Under the pieces are notes generated by a model. That model was given only the letters and a program-made list of their open reading frames with translations, had not been told where the DNA came from and made no database searches. Positions 44,001-53,598 of a stretch of DNA of 64,000 bases are shown here, piece after piece. Within the stretch, counting starts at the first letter, position 1. Each line of letters begins with the position of its first letter. The position numbers and the translations under genes were made by a program. Source of the DNA: an actinobacterium SCGC AAA044-N04 (GTDB lineage Bacteria; Actinomycetota; Actinomycetes; Nanopelagicales; Nanopelagicaceae); assembly GCA_000378885.1 (NCBI GenBank), contig KB900456.1:54446-118445 (forward strand). The letters are read 5' to 3'.

Positions 44001-44930
44001 ATGAAGCCAACATTTAAAGCACAACCCATGCAGGTGCAAGTTCCTGCAACCAGTGCAAACTTAGGACCTGGCTTTGATTGCCTTGGTTTAGCTCTAACTA
44101 TGTTTGATCGCTACATCGCACAAGTTCAAGATGAACCAGGTGTTGATGTTGATGTCACTGGTGAAGGCGCCGATGATGTTGCAAGAAATGATAAGAACTT
44201 AGTTATTAAGGCGATGTATAAAGGTTTTGACTTCCTTGGTGGTAAGCCTCGCGGTATTGCACTTCGCCAGTTAAATGTCATTCCACATGGCCGTGGTCTT
44301 GGCTCCTCTGCCAGTGCAATCGTTGGTGGTTTATCACTTGCCCGCGCATTAGTTCTAGGTGGCAATGAGCGCATGTCAGATGAAGCGATGTTAGTTCTTG
44401 CCAATGAAATGGAAGGCCATCCAGATAACGTCGCAGCTGCAATTTATGGCGGCGCAAATATTGCTTGGCAGGATCTGCAACGCGGTGCAATGGTTGCCCA
44501 ATCAGTTCATATAGAAGTTGATGCGCGTATCGGTGCGCTGGCATTTATTCCAGCAACTTCAGTTGCAACATCAAAGGCCCGAAAGATGCTTCCAGAGTCA
44601 ATTGCGCATAGCGATGCCGTTCGAAACACATCAAATGCTGCGCTCTTGGTGCATGCATTGGCCCAGCGCCCAGATCTACTTCACACTGCCACACAAGATT
44701 TCTTGCATCAGTCATATCGCAAAGAGGCAATGCCACAATCTTTTGCACTGCTGACAAAGCTTCGCAATGCTGGCGTTGCTGCATTTATTTCAGGTGCTGG
44801 ACCAACAGTTTTAGTTCTTCACACCGGTGGCCCAAGTGAGGCTGAAGAATTACGCAGAGCTGCGGGAGATAAATTCATTACAACAGAGCTCGGTATTGCC
44901 CGAACTGGAGCAAGCCTAATCTCCGCGTAA
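44001..44930 (+). CDS. thrB: Homoserine kinase
   Basis: A 309-residue GHMP kinase making O-phosphohomoserine. ANLGPGFDCLGLAL, the ATP loop PHGRGLGSSASAIVGGL and FISGAGPTVLVL near the C-terminus are the three GHMP motifs. It completes a hom-thrC-thrB operon. No terminator is visible before the rho leader. Confidence 0.96.
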   Translation: MKPTFKAQPMQVQVPATSANLGPGFDCLGLALTMFDRYIAQVQDEPGVDVDVTGEGADDVARNDKNLVIKAMYKGFDFLGGKPRGIALRQLNVIPHGRGLGSSASAIVGGLSLARALVLGGNERMSDEAMLVLANEMEGHPDNVAAAIYGGANIAWQDLQRGAMVAQSVHIEVDARIGALAFIPATSVATSKARKMLPESIAHSDAVRNTSNAALLVHALAQRPDLLHTATQDFLHQSYRKEAMPQSFALLTKLRNAGVAAFISGAGPTVLVLHTGGPSEAEELRRAAGDKFITTELGIARTGASLISA

Positions 44931-44948
44931 ATCTGGAGATTTTGCGAA

Positions 44949-44968
44949 TTAGCGCCCCCGGGTGCTAA
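44949..44968 (+). promoter_or_regulatory. Inverted repeat in the rho leader
   Basis: TTAGCGCCCCCGGGTGCTAA forms an interrupted palindrome (TTAGC-CCC / GGG-GCTAA) about 120 bases before the rho start. No U-run follows, so it is not an ordinary terminator. Rho genes are often self-regulated through their leader, and this could take part in that, but it is unproven. Confidence 0.4.
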
Positions 44969-45088
44969 CCTTGGGACATCTGAACGGCCCTTCTCTAGCG
45001 GCCAGCAACACATCAGGTAAATCTAAAAAACATCCACGGCTTAACGGGATATATCTAAAACCTGTTGACCTATATAGAAAAGAAACAC

Positions 45089-46657
45089 ATGACAACAGAA
45101 ATTGAACCTGTACGTTCGAATAGTCCAGAGCTTTCTGCAATGACCCTGCCTAAGTTAAAGACAGTAGCAACACAACTTGGTGTAGATGGCGCAGCAAAGA
45201 TGAAGAAGGATGCACTCGTAGAGGCGATCGCTGATTTACAGGCCAAGAACCGCGAAGCTGCTAAAGCTGAACGCGAAGCTCGCCGCGAAGCACGCAATAA
45301 GAGCAAGAAGGAAGCCAAGAGCTCAAACAACTCTGCTTCAAATGAAGATTCAGATGATGATGGCGAAGAGTCATCACCACAAAGCAACACCGAGCGCGGA
45401 AACCGCAACGAGCGCTTTGATCGCAATGACCGCCATGCACGAGGACGCGATCGCAACCGCGATCGCAACCGTGATCGTGGACCACGCGAAGAACGTGAAC
45501 CAGTTATTGGTGAAGATGATGTCTTAGTACCAGTAGGTGGCTTGCTCGATATTCTCGATAGCTATGCATTTATTCGCACAGCTGGTTACCTCCCAGGACC
45601 AAACGATGTCTATGTTTCATTGCAGCAAGTGCGCAAAAACGGACTTCGTAAGGGCGATGTTGTAACAGGTCAGGTTCGCCAACCTCGTGAGGGTGAAACT
45701 AAGCAGAAGTTCAACGCTCTTATTACTCTTGAAACAGTCAATGGAATGACTCCAGAGGAAGCGCGTAACCGCGTTGAATTCGGCAAGTTAACCCCTCTCT
45801 ATCCTCAAGAGCGTCTGCGTCTTGAGACAGAGCCAAACGTATTAACCACCCGTGTTATCGATCTGATTGCACCAATTGGTAAAGGTCAGCGCGGACTTAT
45901 TGTTTCGCCTCCTAAGGCTGGTAAGACAATGGTTCTGCAGTCAATTGCAAACGCAATCACAACTAATAACCCAGAGTGTCACTTGATGGTTGTTCTAGTT
46001 GATGAGCGCCCAGAAGAAGTTACAGATATGCAGCGATCAGTTAAGGGTGAAGTTATTGCTTCAACTTTCGACCGCCCAGCCGATGACCACACAACAATTG
46101 CAGAACTTGCAATCGAGCGCGCAAAGCGTCTTGTGGAACTTGGACACGATGTAGTTGTTCTTCTTGACTCAATCACACGTCTGGGCCGTGCATACAACAT
46201 CGCAGCTCCAGCATCAGGTCGAATTCTCTCTGGTGGTGTTGATTCAGCAGCTCTCTATCCACCTAAGAAGTTCTTCGGTGCTGCTCGTAATATTGAAGAT
46301 GGCGGATCACTTACGATTCTTGCAACAGCACTTGTTGACACAGGTTCTCGCATGGACGAAGTTATTTTCGAAGAGTTCAAGGGAACTGGAAACATGGAGC
46401 TCATCCTTGATCGCAAGATGGCTGATAAGCGCATCTTCCCTGCGGTCAACGTTGTTGCATCAGGCACACGTAAGGAAGAAATCCTTATGGGTTCAGAAGA
46501 ACTCAACATTGTTTGGAAACTCCGTCGTGTTCTTCACGCACTTGAGCCACAAGCAGCACTTGAACTTCTTCTTGAGAAGATGAAGGGCACTAAGTCCAAC
46601 GTCGAGTTCTTGATGCAGATTCAGAAGACAACGTCAGGTCCTGACGACTCAAAGTAA
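45089..46657 (+). CDS. rho: Transcription termination factor Rho
   Basis: A hexameric RNA-dependent ATPase that ends transcription. With the ATG at 45089 ([10 protein letters not shown]) it has 522 residues, and a TTG at 45065 would add eight. The Rho-N domain ([17 protein letters not shown]) is followed by a charged insertion rich in Arg, Asp and Asn (about residues 85-140), typical of actinobacteria. The cold-shock-like RNA-binding domain and ATPase follow, with Walker [13 protein letters not shown], Walker [16 protein letters not shown] and the Q/R-loop region. The leader lacks a clear Shine-Dalgarno. Confidence 0.97.
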   Translation: MTTEIEPVRSNSPELSAMTLPKLKTVATQLGVDGAAKMKKDALVEAIADLQAKNREAAKAEREARREARNKSKKEAKSSNNSASNEDSDDDGEESSPQSNTERGNRNERFDRNDRHARGRDRNRDRNRDRGPREEREPVIGEDDVLVPVGGLLDILDSYAFIRTAGYLPGPNDVYVSLQQVRKNGLRKGDVVTGQVRQPREGETKQKFNALITLETVNGMTPEEARNRVEFGKLTPLYPQERLRLETEPNVLTTRVIDLIAPIGKGQRGLIVSPPKAGKTMVLQSIANAITTNNPECHLMVVLVDERPEEVTDMQRSVKGEVIASTFDRPADDHTTIAELAIERAKRLVELGHDVVVLLDSITRLGRAYNIAAPASGRILSGGVDSAALYPPKKFFGAARNIEDGGSLTILATALVDTGSRMDEVIFEEFKGTGNMELILDRKMADKRIFPAVNVVASGTRKEEILMGSEELNIVWKLRRVLHALEPQAALELLLEKMKGTKSNVEFLMQIQKTTSGPDDSK

Positions 46658-46705
46658 GCGTAAATTTCGTAAATCGCGGGCCATCGCCTACGATTTAGCC
46701 CTGTT

Positions 46706-46722
46706 AACCAAGCCGTTTGGTT
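46706..46722 (+). promoter_or_regulatory. Small hairpin in the rpmE leader
   Basis: AACCAA-GCCGT-TTGGTT is a six-base stem with a five-base loop, 38 bases before the rpmE ATG and after the rho stop. It is too weak and lacks the U-tract needed for a terminator. It may be a message-stability or L31 feedback element, or chance. Confidence 0.25.
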
Positions 46723-46760
46723 CACCCGTGAGGGACCCAAACATTAAAGAAGGAATAACC

Positions 46761-46976
46761 ATGAAGCCAGAGATCCACCCAGAGTACAAAGAGACCCAAG
46801 TAACGTGTGGTTGTGGTGAGAAGTTTGTTACCCGCTCAACTGTTGCAAGCGGTTCAATCTATGTTGAAGTTTGTTCTGTATGCCACCCGTTCTACACCGG
46901 CAAGCAGCGCATCCTTGATACTGGTGGTCGCGTAGCTAAGTTCGAAGAGCGCTTCGGTAAAAAAGCAGCTAAGTAG
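46761..46976 (+). CDS. rpmE: 50S ribosomal protein L31 (zinc-binding form)
   Basis: A 71-residue large-subunit protein. [22 protein letters not shown] and [31 protein letters not shown] are diagnostic. The Cys residues in TCGCG and CSVC make this the C+ zinc-containing paralogue, a possible zinc reserve. AGAAGGA lies upstream of the ATG at 46761, while an in-frame GTG at 46728 is rejected because L31 begins at MKPEIHP. A terminator follows. Confidence 0.97.
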   Translation: MKPEIHPEYKETQVTCGCGEKFVTRSTVASGSIYVEVCSVCHPFYTGKQRILDTGGRVAKFEERFGKKAAK

Positions 46977-46983
46977 CTTTCTT

Positions 46984-47028
46984 AAAAAACCGCATCGCAG
47001 CCTTAACGGTTGCGGTCGCGGTTTTTTT
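46984..47028 (+). terminator. Rho-independent terminator after rpmE
   Basis: The stem AAAACCGC...GCGGTTTT encloses a second pairing (CGCAgcc...ggtTGCG) and ends in a seven-T run. It lies eight bases after the L31 stop and separates rpmE from prfA. Confidence 0.85.
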
Positions 47029-47074
47029 ATTTCCCAAACGATGATTTCCAACTAGAACAGATAAGGAGAAGCCA

Positions 47075-48157
47075 ATGACTAGTGATCGCTTTGCATCTGC
47101 CCATGAAATGGTGCGTGAATACGCAGAACTTGAAGCAAAGATGGCTGATCCTTCTATCCATGAAGATCAAAACAATGCGCGCAAATTAGGTCGTCGTTAT
47201 GCCCAGCTTGGTCCAGTTGTTGCCGGCTTTAAGGCATGGAAATCTGCTGAAGATGATTTGGCCGCAGGTAAAGAGTTAGCAGCCGTTGATGCTGATTTTG
47301 CATCTGAGATTCCAGCGCTCGAGGCAACATGTGCGCATGCTGCTGAAAAGCTAGAAGAGCTCTTGTTACCACGTGATCCCAATGATGATCGTGATGTGAT
47401 TTTGGAAGTCAAAGCAGGTGCTGGCGGTGATGAATCAGCAATCTTTGCTGGTGATCTACTGCGCATGTATATGCGTTATGCAGAAAAGCACAATTGGAAA
47501 GTAGAAGTTATTGATGCCACTGAAAGTGAAATGGGTGGCTATAAAGATATTTCAGTTGCTGTTAAATCAAAGGGAACCGCAGCACCTGGAGAATCCCCTT
47601 ATGCACGTTTGAAATTTGAAGGTGGAGTCCACCGCGTGCAGCGCGTGCCAGAGACTGAAAGCGCTGGGCGCATTCACACTTCTGCTGCCGGTGTATTGAT
47701 TTTGCCTGAGGCTGAAGAAGTAGATGTTGAGCTCAATATGAATGATGTGCGCGTGGATGTTTATCGCTCGTCAGGTCCTGGTGGACAGTCAGTGAATACA
47801 ACTGACTCTGCAGTGCGTTTAACCCACGTTCCAACAGGCATTGTGGTTTCTTGCCAGAATGAAAAGAGCCAGCTACAAAACAAAGAGTCTGCGCTGCGTA
47901 TTTTGCGCGCACGTCTATTAGCCGATGCCCAAGAAAAGGCTGAAGCTGCAGCCTCTGCAGAGCGCAAGAGCCAAGTGCGCACAGTGGATCGCTCAGAGCG
48001 CATTCGCACATATAACTACCCAGAAAACCGCATCAGTGATCACCGTGTGAACTACAAGGCAAACAATCTTGATGCCGTAATGAATGGTGATCTCGATGAC
48101 ATGATTCAAGCGCTACTGGATGCAGATAAAGCTGCACGTTTGGCGAGCACGAACTAA
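47075..48157 (+). CDS. prfA: Peptide chain release factor 1
   Basis: It reads UAA and UAG stop codons. The catalytic GGQ lies in [20 protein letters not shown], the site PrmC methylates on the Gln. The N-terminal helical domain and the decoding region ([19 protein letters not shown], containing the PxT-type tripeptide region) are in place. 360 residues is normal. ATAAGGAGA precedes the ATG. prmC follows after four bases. Confidence 0.97.
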   Translation: MTSDRFASAHEMVREYAELEAKMADPSIHEDQNNARKLGRRYAQLGPVVAGFKAWKSAEDDLAAGKELAAVDADFASEIPALEATCAHAAEKLEELLLPRDPNDDRDVILEVKAGAGGDESAIFAGDLLRMYMRYAEKHNWKVEVIDATESEMGGYKDISVAVKSKGTAAPGESPYARLKFEGGVHRVQRVPETESAGRIHTSAAGVLILPEAEEVDVELNMNDVRVDVYRSSGPGGQSVNTTDSAVRLTHVPTGIVVSCQNEKSQLQNKESALRILRARLLADAQEKAEAAASAERKSQVRTVDRSERIRTYNYPENRISDHRVNYKANNLDAVMNGDLDDMIQALLDADKAARLASTN

Positions 48158-48161
48158 GCAC

Positions 48162-49010
48162 ATGGAGATTAAAACTCTGCTTCGTGTTGCTAAAGCACAG
48201 TTAGCAGAATCTGGCATCATCGAAGTAGATGCTGAACACCTATTAGCTCATGTCCTTGGTTTATCTCGTATGGATCTACATAATCCAGTCTTAATCGAAT
48301 CAACTCTTGCAACTATTAGTGATGCTGATGTTATTGAGGAACAGTTCTTCAATATGTTAGATCGCCGGCTTAACCATGAACCCCTGCAGTATTTAACGGG
48401 TGTTGCACCCTTTCGTTACTTGGAGATTGAAGTAGGACCAGGAGTTTTAGTTCCTCGCCCTGAATCAGAACTACTGGTGGAAGCAGTCTTGCAACACATT
48501 ACTAACTTGCCAGCTCCTGTCAGCGTTATTGATTTAGGTGCAGGCTCTGGTGCTCTTTCATTAGCCATTGCAACTGAAGCACCAACTGCGCGAGTGATTG
48601 CAGTTGAGAAGTCCCCAGAGGCGCTGGTGTGGTTGAAGAAAAACGTCTCAGTTATTGCCGAAAACGTGCGAGTTGTTGAAGGCGATGTTGCCGATGTATT
48701 ACCTGGCGTCAAGTGCGATGTTGTTATTGCTAATCCACCATATATTCCAGATTCACAACACTTGCCACGAGATGTGGCTGGCTTTGAGCCTCATATTGCT
48801 CTCTTTGGTGGGCCAACTGGAATGGAACTTCCGCGCATCTTTATCCAAGCAGCCGCTAGATTATTAAAGCCAGCAGGAGTATTGGTTATCGAACATACAG
48901 AAGAGCAGGCAATTGCAATTGCAGGGGAGTTGGCCGTAGATTTCGAAGATATTGCACTCCATGATGACCTCGTAGGTCGTCCCCGTTGGACTAGTGCGGT
49001 GAGGAGGTAG
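48162..49010 (+). CDS. prmC: Release factor glutamine methyltransferase
   Basis: It methylates the Gln of the GGQ motif in release factors. The SAM-binding motif I is VIDLGAGSGALSLAIA, and the substrate-clamping motif is VIANPPYIP. The N-terminal helical domain contains AEHLLAHVLG, and DRRLNHEPLQYLTG is typical of PrmC. I start it at the ATG at 48162 (MEIKTLLRVAK), which follows the prfA stop. A frame from 48120 would overlap prfA by 38 bases. Length 282. Confidence 0.96.
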   Translation: MEIKTLLRVAKAQLAESGIIEVDAEHLLAHVLGLSRMDLHNPVLIESTLATISDADVIEEQFFNMLDRRLNHEPLQYLTGVAPFRYLEIEVGPGVLVPRPESELLVEAVLQHITNLPAPVSVIDLGAGSGALSLAIATEAPTARVIAVEKSPEALVWLKKNVSVIAENVRVVEGDVADVLPGVKCDVVIANPPYIPDSQHLPRDVAGFEPHIALFGGPTGMELPRIFIQAAARLLKPAGVLVIEHTEEQAIAIAGELAVDFEDIALHDDLVGRPRWTSAVRR

Positions 49011-49012
49011 TC

Positions 49013-49657
49013 ATGGGTAAAGAAGTAGATCTTAAAAAAGGCGAACTCAGTCGTCACGTAAATAAAGCCCTCAAGGCGATCTCTGATGGTTACATCATCG
49101 CAATTCCACTAGAGCATAGTTATGCATTTGTCTGTGATGCTTTCAAGCATGACTCAGTTCGTGCAATGAATGTTTTGCATGGCTCACCTTTATTTACTTC
49201 GGCGCAGGTTCTTGTAGGAAGTACTAAAACTGCTCAAGGAGTTGTTCGTGAAATTACTCCAGAGATTTCTGCCTTGATGAAAAAGTTTTGGCCAGGTCTT
49301 CTCTCGTTAAATCTCAAGCCACAGTTGGGTTTGAGTTGGGATCTCGGGGATGCCAATCAACTTGATCGCATCAGTATCAGAACTCCAAAAAGTAAATTTG
49401 CGAAAGCTTTATTGGCAAAGAGTGGACCACTTGCAGTTACGAGCGCTTCAAGAATAGGAATGCCGGCACCCAAAGAGCTCAGCGACATTTTTGTTTTGCA
49501 CTCTGATCTTGCCTTTCAGTTCAACGGCGGAAAACTGCGCCAAGGAGCGCCAACAACAGTTGTCGAAGCCGATGCTGAAGGTGTCCGAGTATTGCGGGTT
49601 GGGGCTATTTCACTCAAGGAAATTCAGGCTATCGCTCCGAGCGCGCGCCTTATTTAA
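49013..49657 (+). CDS. Degenerate Sua5/YrdC/YwlC family protein
   Basis: A 214-residue protein at the position where actinobacteria keep the threonylcarbamoyl-AMP synthase gene, directly after prmC. The fold pattern is recognisable: IAIPLEHSYAFVCDAF at the usual PTDTVYGL position, FWPGLLSLNL (family FWPGPLTL) and LAVTSASRIGMPAP (family TSANxSG). The nucleotide-binding K-x-R-x-x-x-K region is not kept: LHGSPLFT has H56, S58 and T62 in those places. It may have lost or changed the t6A synthase activity, in which case a second copy is needed elsewhere. It starts two bases after prmC. Confidence 0.75.
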   Translation: MGKEVDLKKGELSRHVNKALKAISDGYIIAIPLEHSYAFVCDAFKHDSVRAMNVLHGSPLFTSAQVLVGSTKTAQGVVREITPEISALMKKFWPGLLSLNLKPQLGLSWDLGDANQLDRISIRTPKSKFAKALLAKSGPLAVTSASRIGMPAPKELSDIFVLHSDLAFQFNGGKLRQGAPTTVVEADAEGVRVLRVGAISLKEIQAIAPSARLI

Positions 49658-49679
49658 GCTCCCACGATAAGGTTGGATT

Positions 49680-50939
49680 ATGTCTACTTACTATGGCCCA
49701 GATTTCGATGCCCTAACCAATCAAGATCCAGAGATTGCTGCAATTCTGCTCTCTGAAATGACACGTCAGCAAAAGAATTTGCAGCTAATTGCATCAGAGA
49801 ACTTCACCTCACGCGCAGTGCTGGCAGCTATAGGTTCAACTCTTTCCAATAAATACGCCGAAGGTTATCCTGGAAAGCGCTACTACGGCGGTTGTGAAGA
49901 AGTTGATAAAGCTGAGAACTTAGCAATTGAACGCGCTAAATCTCTTTTTGGTGCAGACCATGCAAATGTTCAACCACACTCAGGTGCTAGCGCCAACATC
50001 GCCGTTTATCAAGCATTTACTAAGCCAGGAGACACCGTCATGGCGATGTCTTTGGCACATGGTGGTCACTTAACACATGGCTCACCAGTTAACTTTTCAG
50101 GTAAATGGTTCAACATTGAGTCATACGGCGTGCGCAGCGATAATGAATTAATCGATTATGACGAGCTGCGCGATAAGGCAATTGCAACAAAGCCAAAGAT
50201 GATTTGTTCTGGTGCAACTGCATACCCATCACTTATTGATTTTGCAAAAGTTCGCGCAATCTGCGATGAAGTAGGGGCAATCATGTGGGTAGATGCTGCT
50301 CACTTCATTGGTCTAGTTGCAGGTAAAGCTATTCCATCCCCAGTTCCTTATGCAGATGTTGTTTCTTTTACAACACATAAAGTTTTGCGTGGACCACGCG
50401 GTGGAATGATTTTGACTAAGGCCGAGCACGCAGCTGCAATTGATAAATCTGTTTTCCCAGGAATGCAGGGTGGTCCTATCATGTCTATGGTGGCAGGCAA
50501 AGCTGTTGCCTTGGCAGAGTGTGCAACACCTGCGTACCAAAAATATGCCAAGGATGTAATTGTTAATGCCCAAGCATTAGCTAAAGCCCTTGAGACAGAA
50601 GGCATGCGCGCAGTATCAGGCGGCACTCAAACCCACTTAGCCCTGATGGATATTCGAAGTACAGGGGTTACTGGAAAAGTAGCTGATGAGCGTTGCGGAG
50701 CAGCTGGAATTGTTATGAATAAGAACTCAATTCCAAATGATCCAGAGAAGCCAGGTATCACAAGTGGAATTCGAGTTGGTACACCATCTACAACGACTCA
50801 AGGAATGGGCGTTGAAGAGATGAAGCAGATTGCATCACTTATTGCTCGTGCAATTGCAACTGATGATGCATCAGCTCACGCAACGATTAAGAGTGAAGTT
50901 CATGCTCTTACATCACGCTTTCCTATCTACCAAGGGTAA
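49680..50939 (+). CDS. glyA: Serine hydroxymethyltransferase
   Basis: A 419-residue PLP enzyme interconverting serine and glycine while loading tetrahydrofolate. The PLP lysine is in VVSFTTHKVLRGPRGG. LIASENFTSRAVLAAIGS, NKYAEGYPGKRYYGGCEEVD and VQPHSGASANIAVY are diagnostic. It sits between the sua5-like gene and wecA, where mycobacteria have no glyA, so it appears inserted into the otherwise conserved order. Its spacing to both neighbours is about 10-20 bases. Confidence 0.97.
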   Translation: MSTYYGPDFDALTNQDPEIAAILLSEMTRQQKNLQLIASENFTSRAVLAAIGSTLSNKYAEGYPGKRYYGGCEEVDKAENLAIERAKSLFGADHANVQPHSGASANIAVYQAFTKPGDTVMAMSLAHGGHLTHGSPVNFSGKWFNIESYGVRSDNELIDYDELRDKAIATKPKMICSGATAYPSLIDFAKVRAICDEVGAIMWVDAAHFIGLVAGKAIPSPVPYADVVSFTTHKVLRGPRGGMILTKAEHAAAIDKSVFPGMQGGPIMSMVAGKAVALAECATPAYQKYAKDVIVNAQALAKALETEGMRAVSGGTQTHLALMDIRSTGVTGKVADERCGAAGIVMNKNSIPNDPEKPGITSGIRVGTPSTTTQGMGVEEMKQIASLIARAIATDDASAHATIKSEVHALTSRFPIYQG

Positions 50940-50948
50940 ATAGAGCGC

Positions 50949-52025
50949 ATGCGCGAGTATCTAGTTACGCTGCTGATATCAGCAGCGTTGTGTTATCTGA
51001 TTACTCCGCTAGTTCGCTCCCAAGCGATTCGTTTTGGCGCAGTTGCTGGAATTCGTGGACGAGATATTCACACCACACCCACAGCACGGTGGGGTGGGGT
51101 CGCAATGTGGCTCGCTATGGCAATTACATTCATGATTGTCAATCACTTGCCCCTTGTTGGAAAATCTTTTGGTCATGAAGCCCAAGGCATCTTTTTAGCC
51201 TCAACTGCCATTGTCTTGCTCGGTATGGCCGATGATCGCTTTCAACTAGATGCTTTAACAAAGTTAACTGGGCAGATTTTTGCTGCAGGAATTTTATTGA
51301 TGTATGGAATTCAGATTCTGTGGCTACCTATTAACGGCGTGATTACTTTGCCGCCAAGTATTGGCCAGTTAGTCACAGTACTTATTGTCTTAGTCATTAT
51401 TAATGCCGTGAACTTTATTGATGGTATGGATGGGCTAGCTGCAGGCATTGTTGCAATCTCTGGAATCGCTTTTTTTGCCTTTGCCTACCTTCTAGCCGTG
51501 GATTTTGGCTTTAGTCGCGCAGGTGCCCCATCACTCACAACCGCTGTTTTAGTGGGCCTCTGTATTGGCTTCTTGCCACATAACGCCCATCCAGCACGTA
51601 TTTTTATGGGAGATAGCGGATCAATGTTGCTTGGCTTACTACTGGCATCAGCTGCAATCACTTTAACTGGCCAAGTTGATCCCAATGCAATCTCTGCTGA
51701 ATCACGGGGACCAACATTGCTCCCACTCCTACTTCCTTTTGCTGTTCTTGCAATTCCCTTGGTTGATCTTCTACTTGCAGTTGGGCGTCGAGTGAAAGCC
51801 GGTAAATCTCCCTTTGCACCTGATAATGAACACTTGCATCACCGTTTGCTCAGCGCCGGCAACTCACAGTTAAAGACGGCATTCATTTTGTATATGTGGA
51901 CTGCAACAATTGCATTTCCTGTGACAGTGCTGGCTTTTGAACCATGGTGGGTTGCGCTTTTGACTGCAATTATGTTGTTCATGGCTACGTTGTTGATCAG
52001 TAAGAGGAGTATGGTTAGAAAATGA
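50949..52025 (+). CDS. wecA: Undecaprenyl-phosphate GlcNAc-1-phosphate transferase (WecA/TagO family)
   Basis: A 358-residue polytopic enzyme starting lipid-linked surface glycan synthesis (the rfe/wecA position of the mycobacterial ATP synthase locus). The catalytic Asp motifs are LLGMADDRFQLDALTK and NAVNFIDGMDGLAAG. ARIFMGDSGSMLLG and the DNEHLHHRLLSAG histidine motif follow. About ten to eleven hydrophobic segments are visible. Its stop overlaps the next gene as ATGA. Confidence 0.93.
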   Translation: MREYLVTLLISAALCYLITPLVRSQAIRFGAVAGIRGRDIHTTPTARWGGVAMWLAMAITFMIVNHLPLVGKSFGHEAQGIFLASTAIVLLGMADDRFQLDALTKLTGQIFAAGILLMYGIQILWLPINGVITLPPSIGQLVTVLIVLVIINAVNFIDGMDGLAAGIVAISGIAFFAFAYLLAVDFGFSRAGAPSLTTAVLVGLCIGFLPHNAHPARIFMGDSGSMLLGLLLASAAITLTGQVDPNAISAESRGPTLLPLLLPFAVLAIPLVDLLLAVGRRVKAGKSPFAPDNEHLHHRLLSAGNSQLKTAFILYMWTATIAFPVTVLAFEPWWVALLTAIMLFMATLLISKRSMVRK

Positions 52026-52468
52026 GTCAGTCATCTGAGTTTGAAATGTGGCGTGGTGCTGTAATCCCAGCCAGCGTAATTGGCATACTCACAACAATAG
52101 GTATGACTATTGCTCGCGGAAATTCAGCCATCCTTGGGGGAGTCTTAGCTGAATTTATTGTCTTGATTTTTTTCGGAATTCACTTAGCAATTTCAAAGTA
52201 TTCTCGAAAACTTGATCCCATGATGACAATGGTTTTAGTTTTGGTCTCCTACTTTGCTAAGTTATTGATTCTGGGAGTGTTTCTCCTAATCGTTGTAAAT
52301 GCAGTGCCAGAAAAGGATTTGGATCGAACAACATTTGGTGTTGTTGCAGTTGCAATTACATTTGCCTGGCTCGTGGGCGAGGTCAGAGCTTTCTTAAAGC
52401 TTCGACTTCACCTACCATTGCCTAGTGATGCGAGTCACAAACTAAGCAATGGAATGGATGAACAGTAA
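52022..52468 (+). CDS. ATP synthase-associated membrane protein (AtpI-like)
   Basis: A 148-residue membrane protein with four hydrophobic segments (about 16-34, 39-58, 72-96 and 105-124) and a polar tail. It occupies the place of the mycobacterial Rv1303/AtpI gene between wecA and atpB. AtpI-type proteins help assemble the c-ring. The assignment is by position and topology, as sequence identity to AtpI cannot be judged here. It overlaps both neighbours. Confidence 0.7.
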   Translation: MSQSSEFEMWRGAVIPASVIGILTTIGMTIARGNSAILGGVLAEFIVLIFFGIHLAISKYSRKLDPMMTMVLVLVSYFAKLLILGVFLLIVVNAVPEKDLDRTTFGVVAVAITFAWLVGEVRAFLKLRLHLPLPSDASHKLSNGMDEQ

Positions 52469-52656
52469 TGGCGATGAATGATGACGCAGCTTTTTGGTCG
52501 ATACTTGCCTATTTAATCTCCGGTTTAGTTTTCTGGGGTGGTGCTGGCGCCCTGGGTGATCATTTTCTTGGCACCCATTTCCTGCTTATCACTGGATTGA
52601 TTCTCGGCATCGGCTCAAGTTTTTGGTTGATTTGGCTGCGCTTTCTCAAGAACTAA
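52468..52656 (+). CDS. Small membrane protein, AtpZ-like
   Basis: A 62-residue protein with two hydrophobic helices (about 11-27 and 37-58). The pattern AAFWSILAYLISGLVFWGGAGALGDHFLGTHF resembles AtpZ/AtpI-type proteins (DUF-type F0F1 ATPase subunit) found upstream of atp operons. Its start overlaps the preceding stop by one base (TAATG), and an in-frame ATG six bases later is an alternative. It likely helps ATP synthase assembly, which is inference. Confidence 0.65.
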   Translation: MAMNDDAAFWSILAYLISGLVFWGGAGALGDHFLGTHFLLITGLILGIGSSFWLIWLRFLKN

Positions 52657-52798
52657 ATCCCCACTTTGCATCCTTGAACCTTGGTCTGAGAAGCTCATGA
52701 GCCATTTTGCATGTAGGCCACTGACCCTCTAAGTTTAGGCAGTGCCCTTCCTCCCCATGGGCAAATAGCTTTGACCATCCCTTTAGAAGGAGTTTTCA

Positions 52799-53581
52799 GT
52801 GCGCGGATTATGGAGTCAGGCCAATCCAGGCTTTGTTCCGCCAAGCAGTGCTGATTTCGATTTTGCGCCAATTTTTGGCGATAGTATCCTTTTCACCAAG
52901 CCAGTTCTCTTAGTTTTCCTTTCAGTTATTGTGGCTGGAAGTTTTTTTACTCTTTCTGCCCGCAAAGCTGCCATCGTTCCATCGAAGCTGCAATTTGCTG
53001 GTGAATCTGTATACACATTCATTCGCAACGAACTTGGTCGCGATGTTATTGGGCCAGAGTTCATGCGCTTCGTGCCATTTCTATTTTCACTCTTTATTTT
53101 TATTCTGACGAATAACATTTTCGGTATTGTCCCACTTCTACAGTTCCCGACAATGTCGCACATTGGCTTTCCAATTGGCGTGACAATTTTTTCATACGTC
53201 ACTTACCACTATGTTGCAATTAAAAAACATGGTTTTAGTAAATATGTGAAAGACATTTGTTTTATGCCAGGAATTCCAAAGCCTGTCTATTTAATTTTAA
53301 CTCCAGTTGAGCTACTAACATATTTAGTTACTCGGCCACTAACGCTTTCTATGCGTTTATTTGCCAATATGTTTGCTGGCCACCTTTTGTTGTTAGTTTT
53401 CACTCTTGGTGGCGAGTATCTATTAACAAGCGGATTAATTTTGAAGTTTCTTAGTTTATTCTCATTTGGCTTTGCTATCGGATTAAGCTTTTTCGAACTT
53501 GGAATCCAAGCCCTACAGGCTTATATCTTTACTTTATTAACAGCTCTATATATCGCCGGAGCACTTGCCGACGAGCACTAA
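52799..53581 (+). CDS. atpB: ATP synthase subunit a
   Basis: The 260-residue proton-channel subunit of Fo. The essential Arg is in RPLTLSMRLFANMFAGHLLL, with GLSFFELGIQALQAYIFTLL as the last helix. It starts at GTG with AGAAGGAG upstream. The 142-base gap before it contains a palindrome GCTCATGAGC and a hairpin TGCCC...GGGCA, and probably the main atp promoter, although I cannot pick its hexamers with confidence. Confidence 0.96.
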   Translation: MRGLWSQANPGFVPPSSADFDFAPIFGDSILFTKPVLLVFLSVIVAGSFFTLSARKAAIVPSKLQFAGESVYTFIRNELGRDVIGPEFMRFVPFLFSLFIFILTNNIFGIVPLLQFPTMSHIGFPIGVTIFSYVTYHYVAIKKHGFSKYVKDICFMPGIPKPVYLILTPVELLTYLVTRPLTLSMRLFANMFAGHLLLLVFTLGGEYLLTSGLILKFLSLFSFGFAIGLSFFELGIQALQAYIFTLLTALYIAGALADEH

Positions 53582-53598
53582 AACCACAATAACTTTGA

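Noticed and set aside
52657-52798. Sigma-70 promoter for the atp operon
   Set aside because: A promoter is expected in this gap, but I could not find a convincing -35/-10 pair at normal spacing, so none is annotated.
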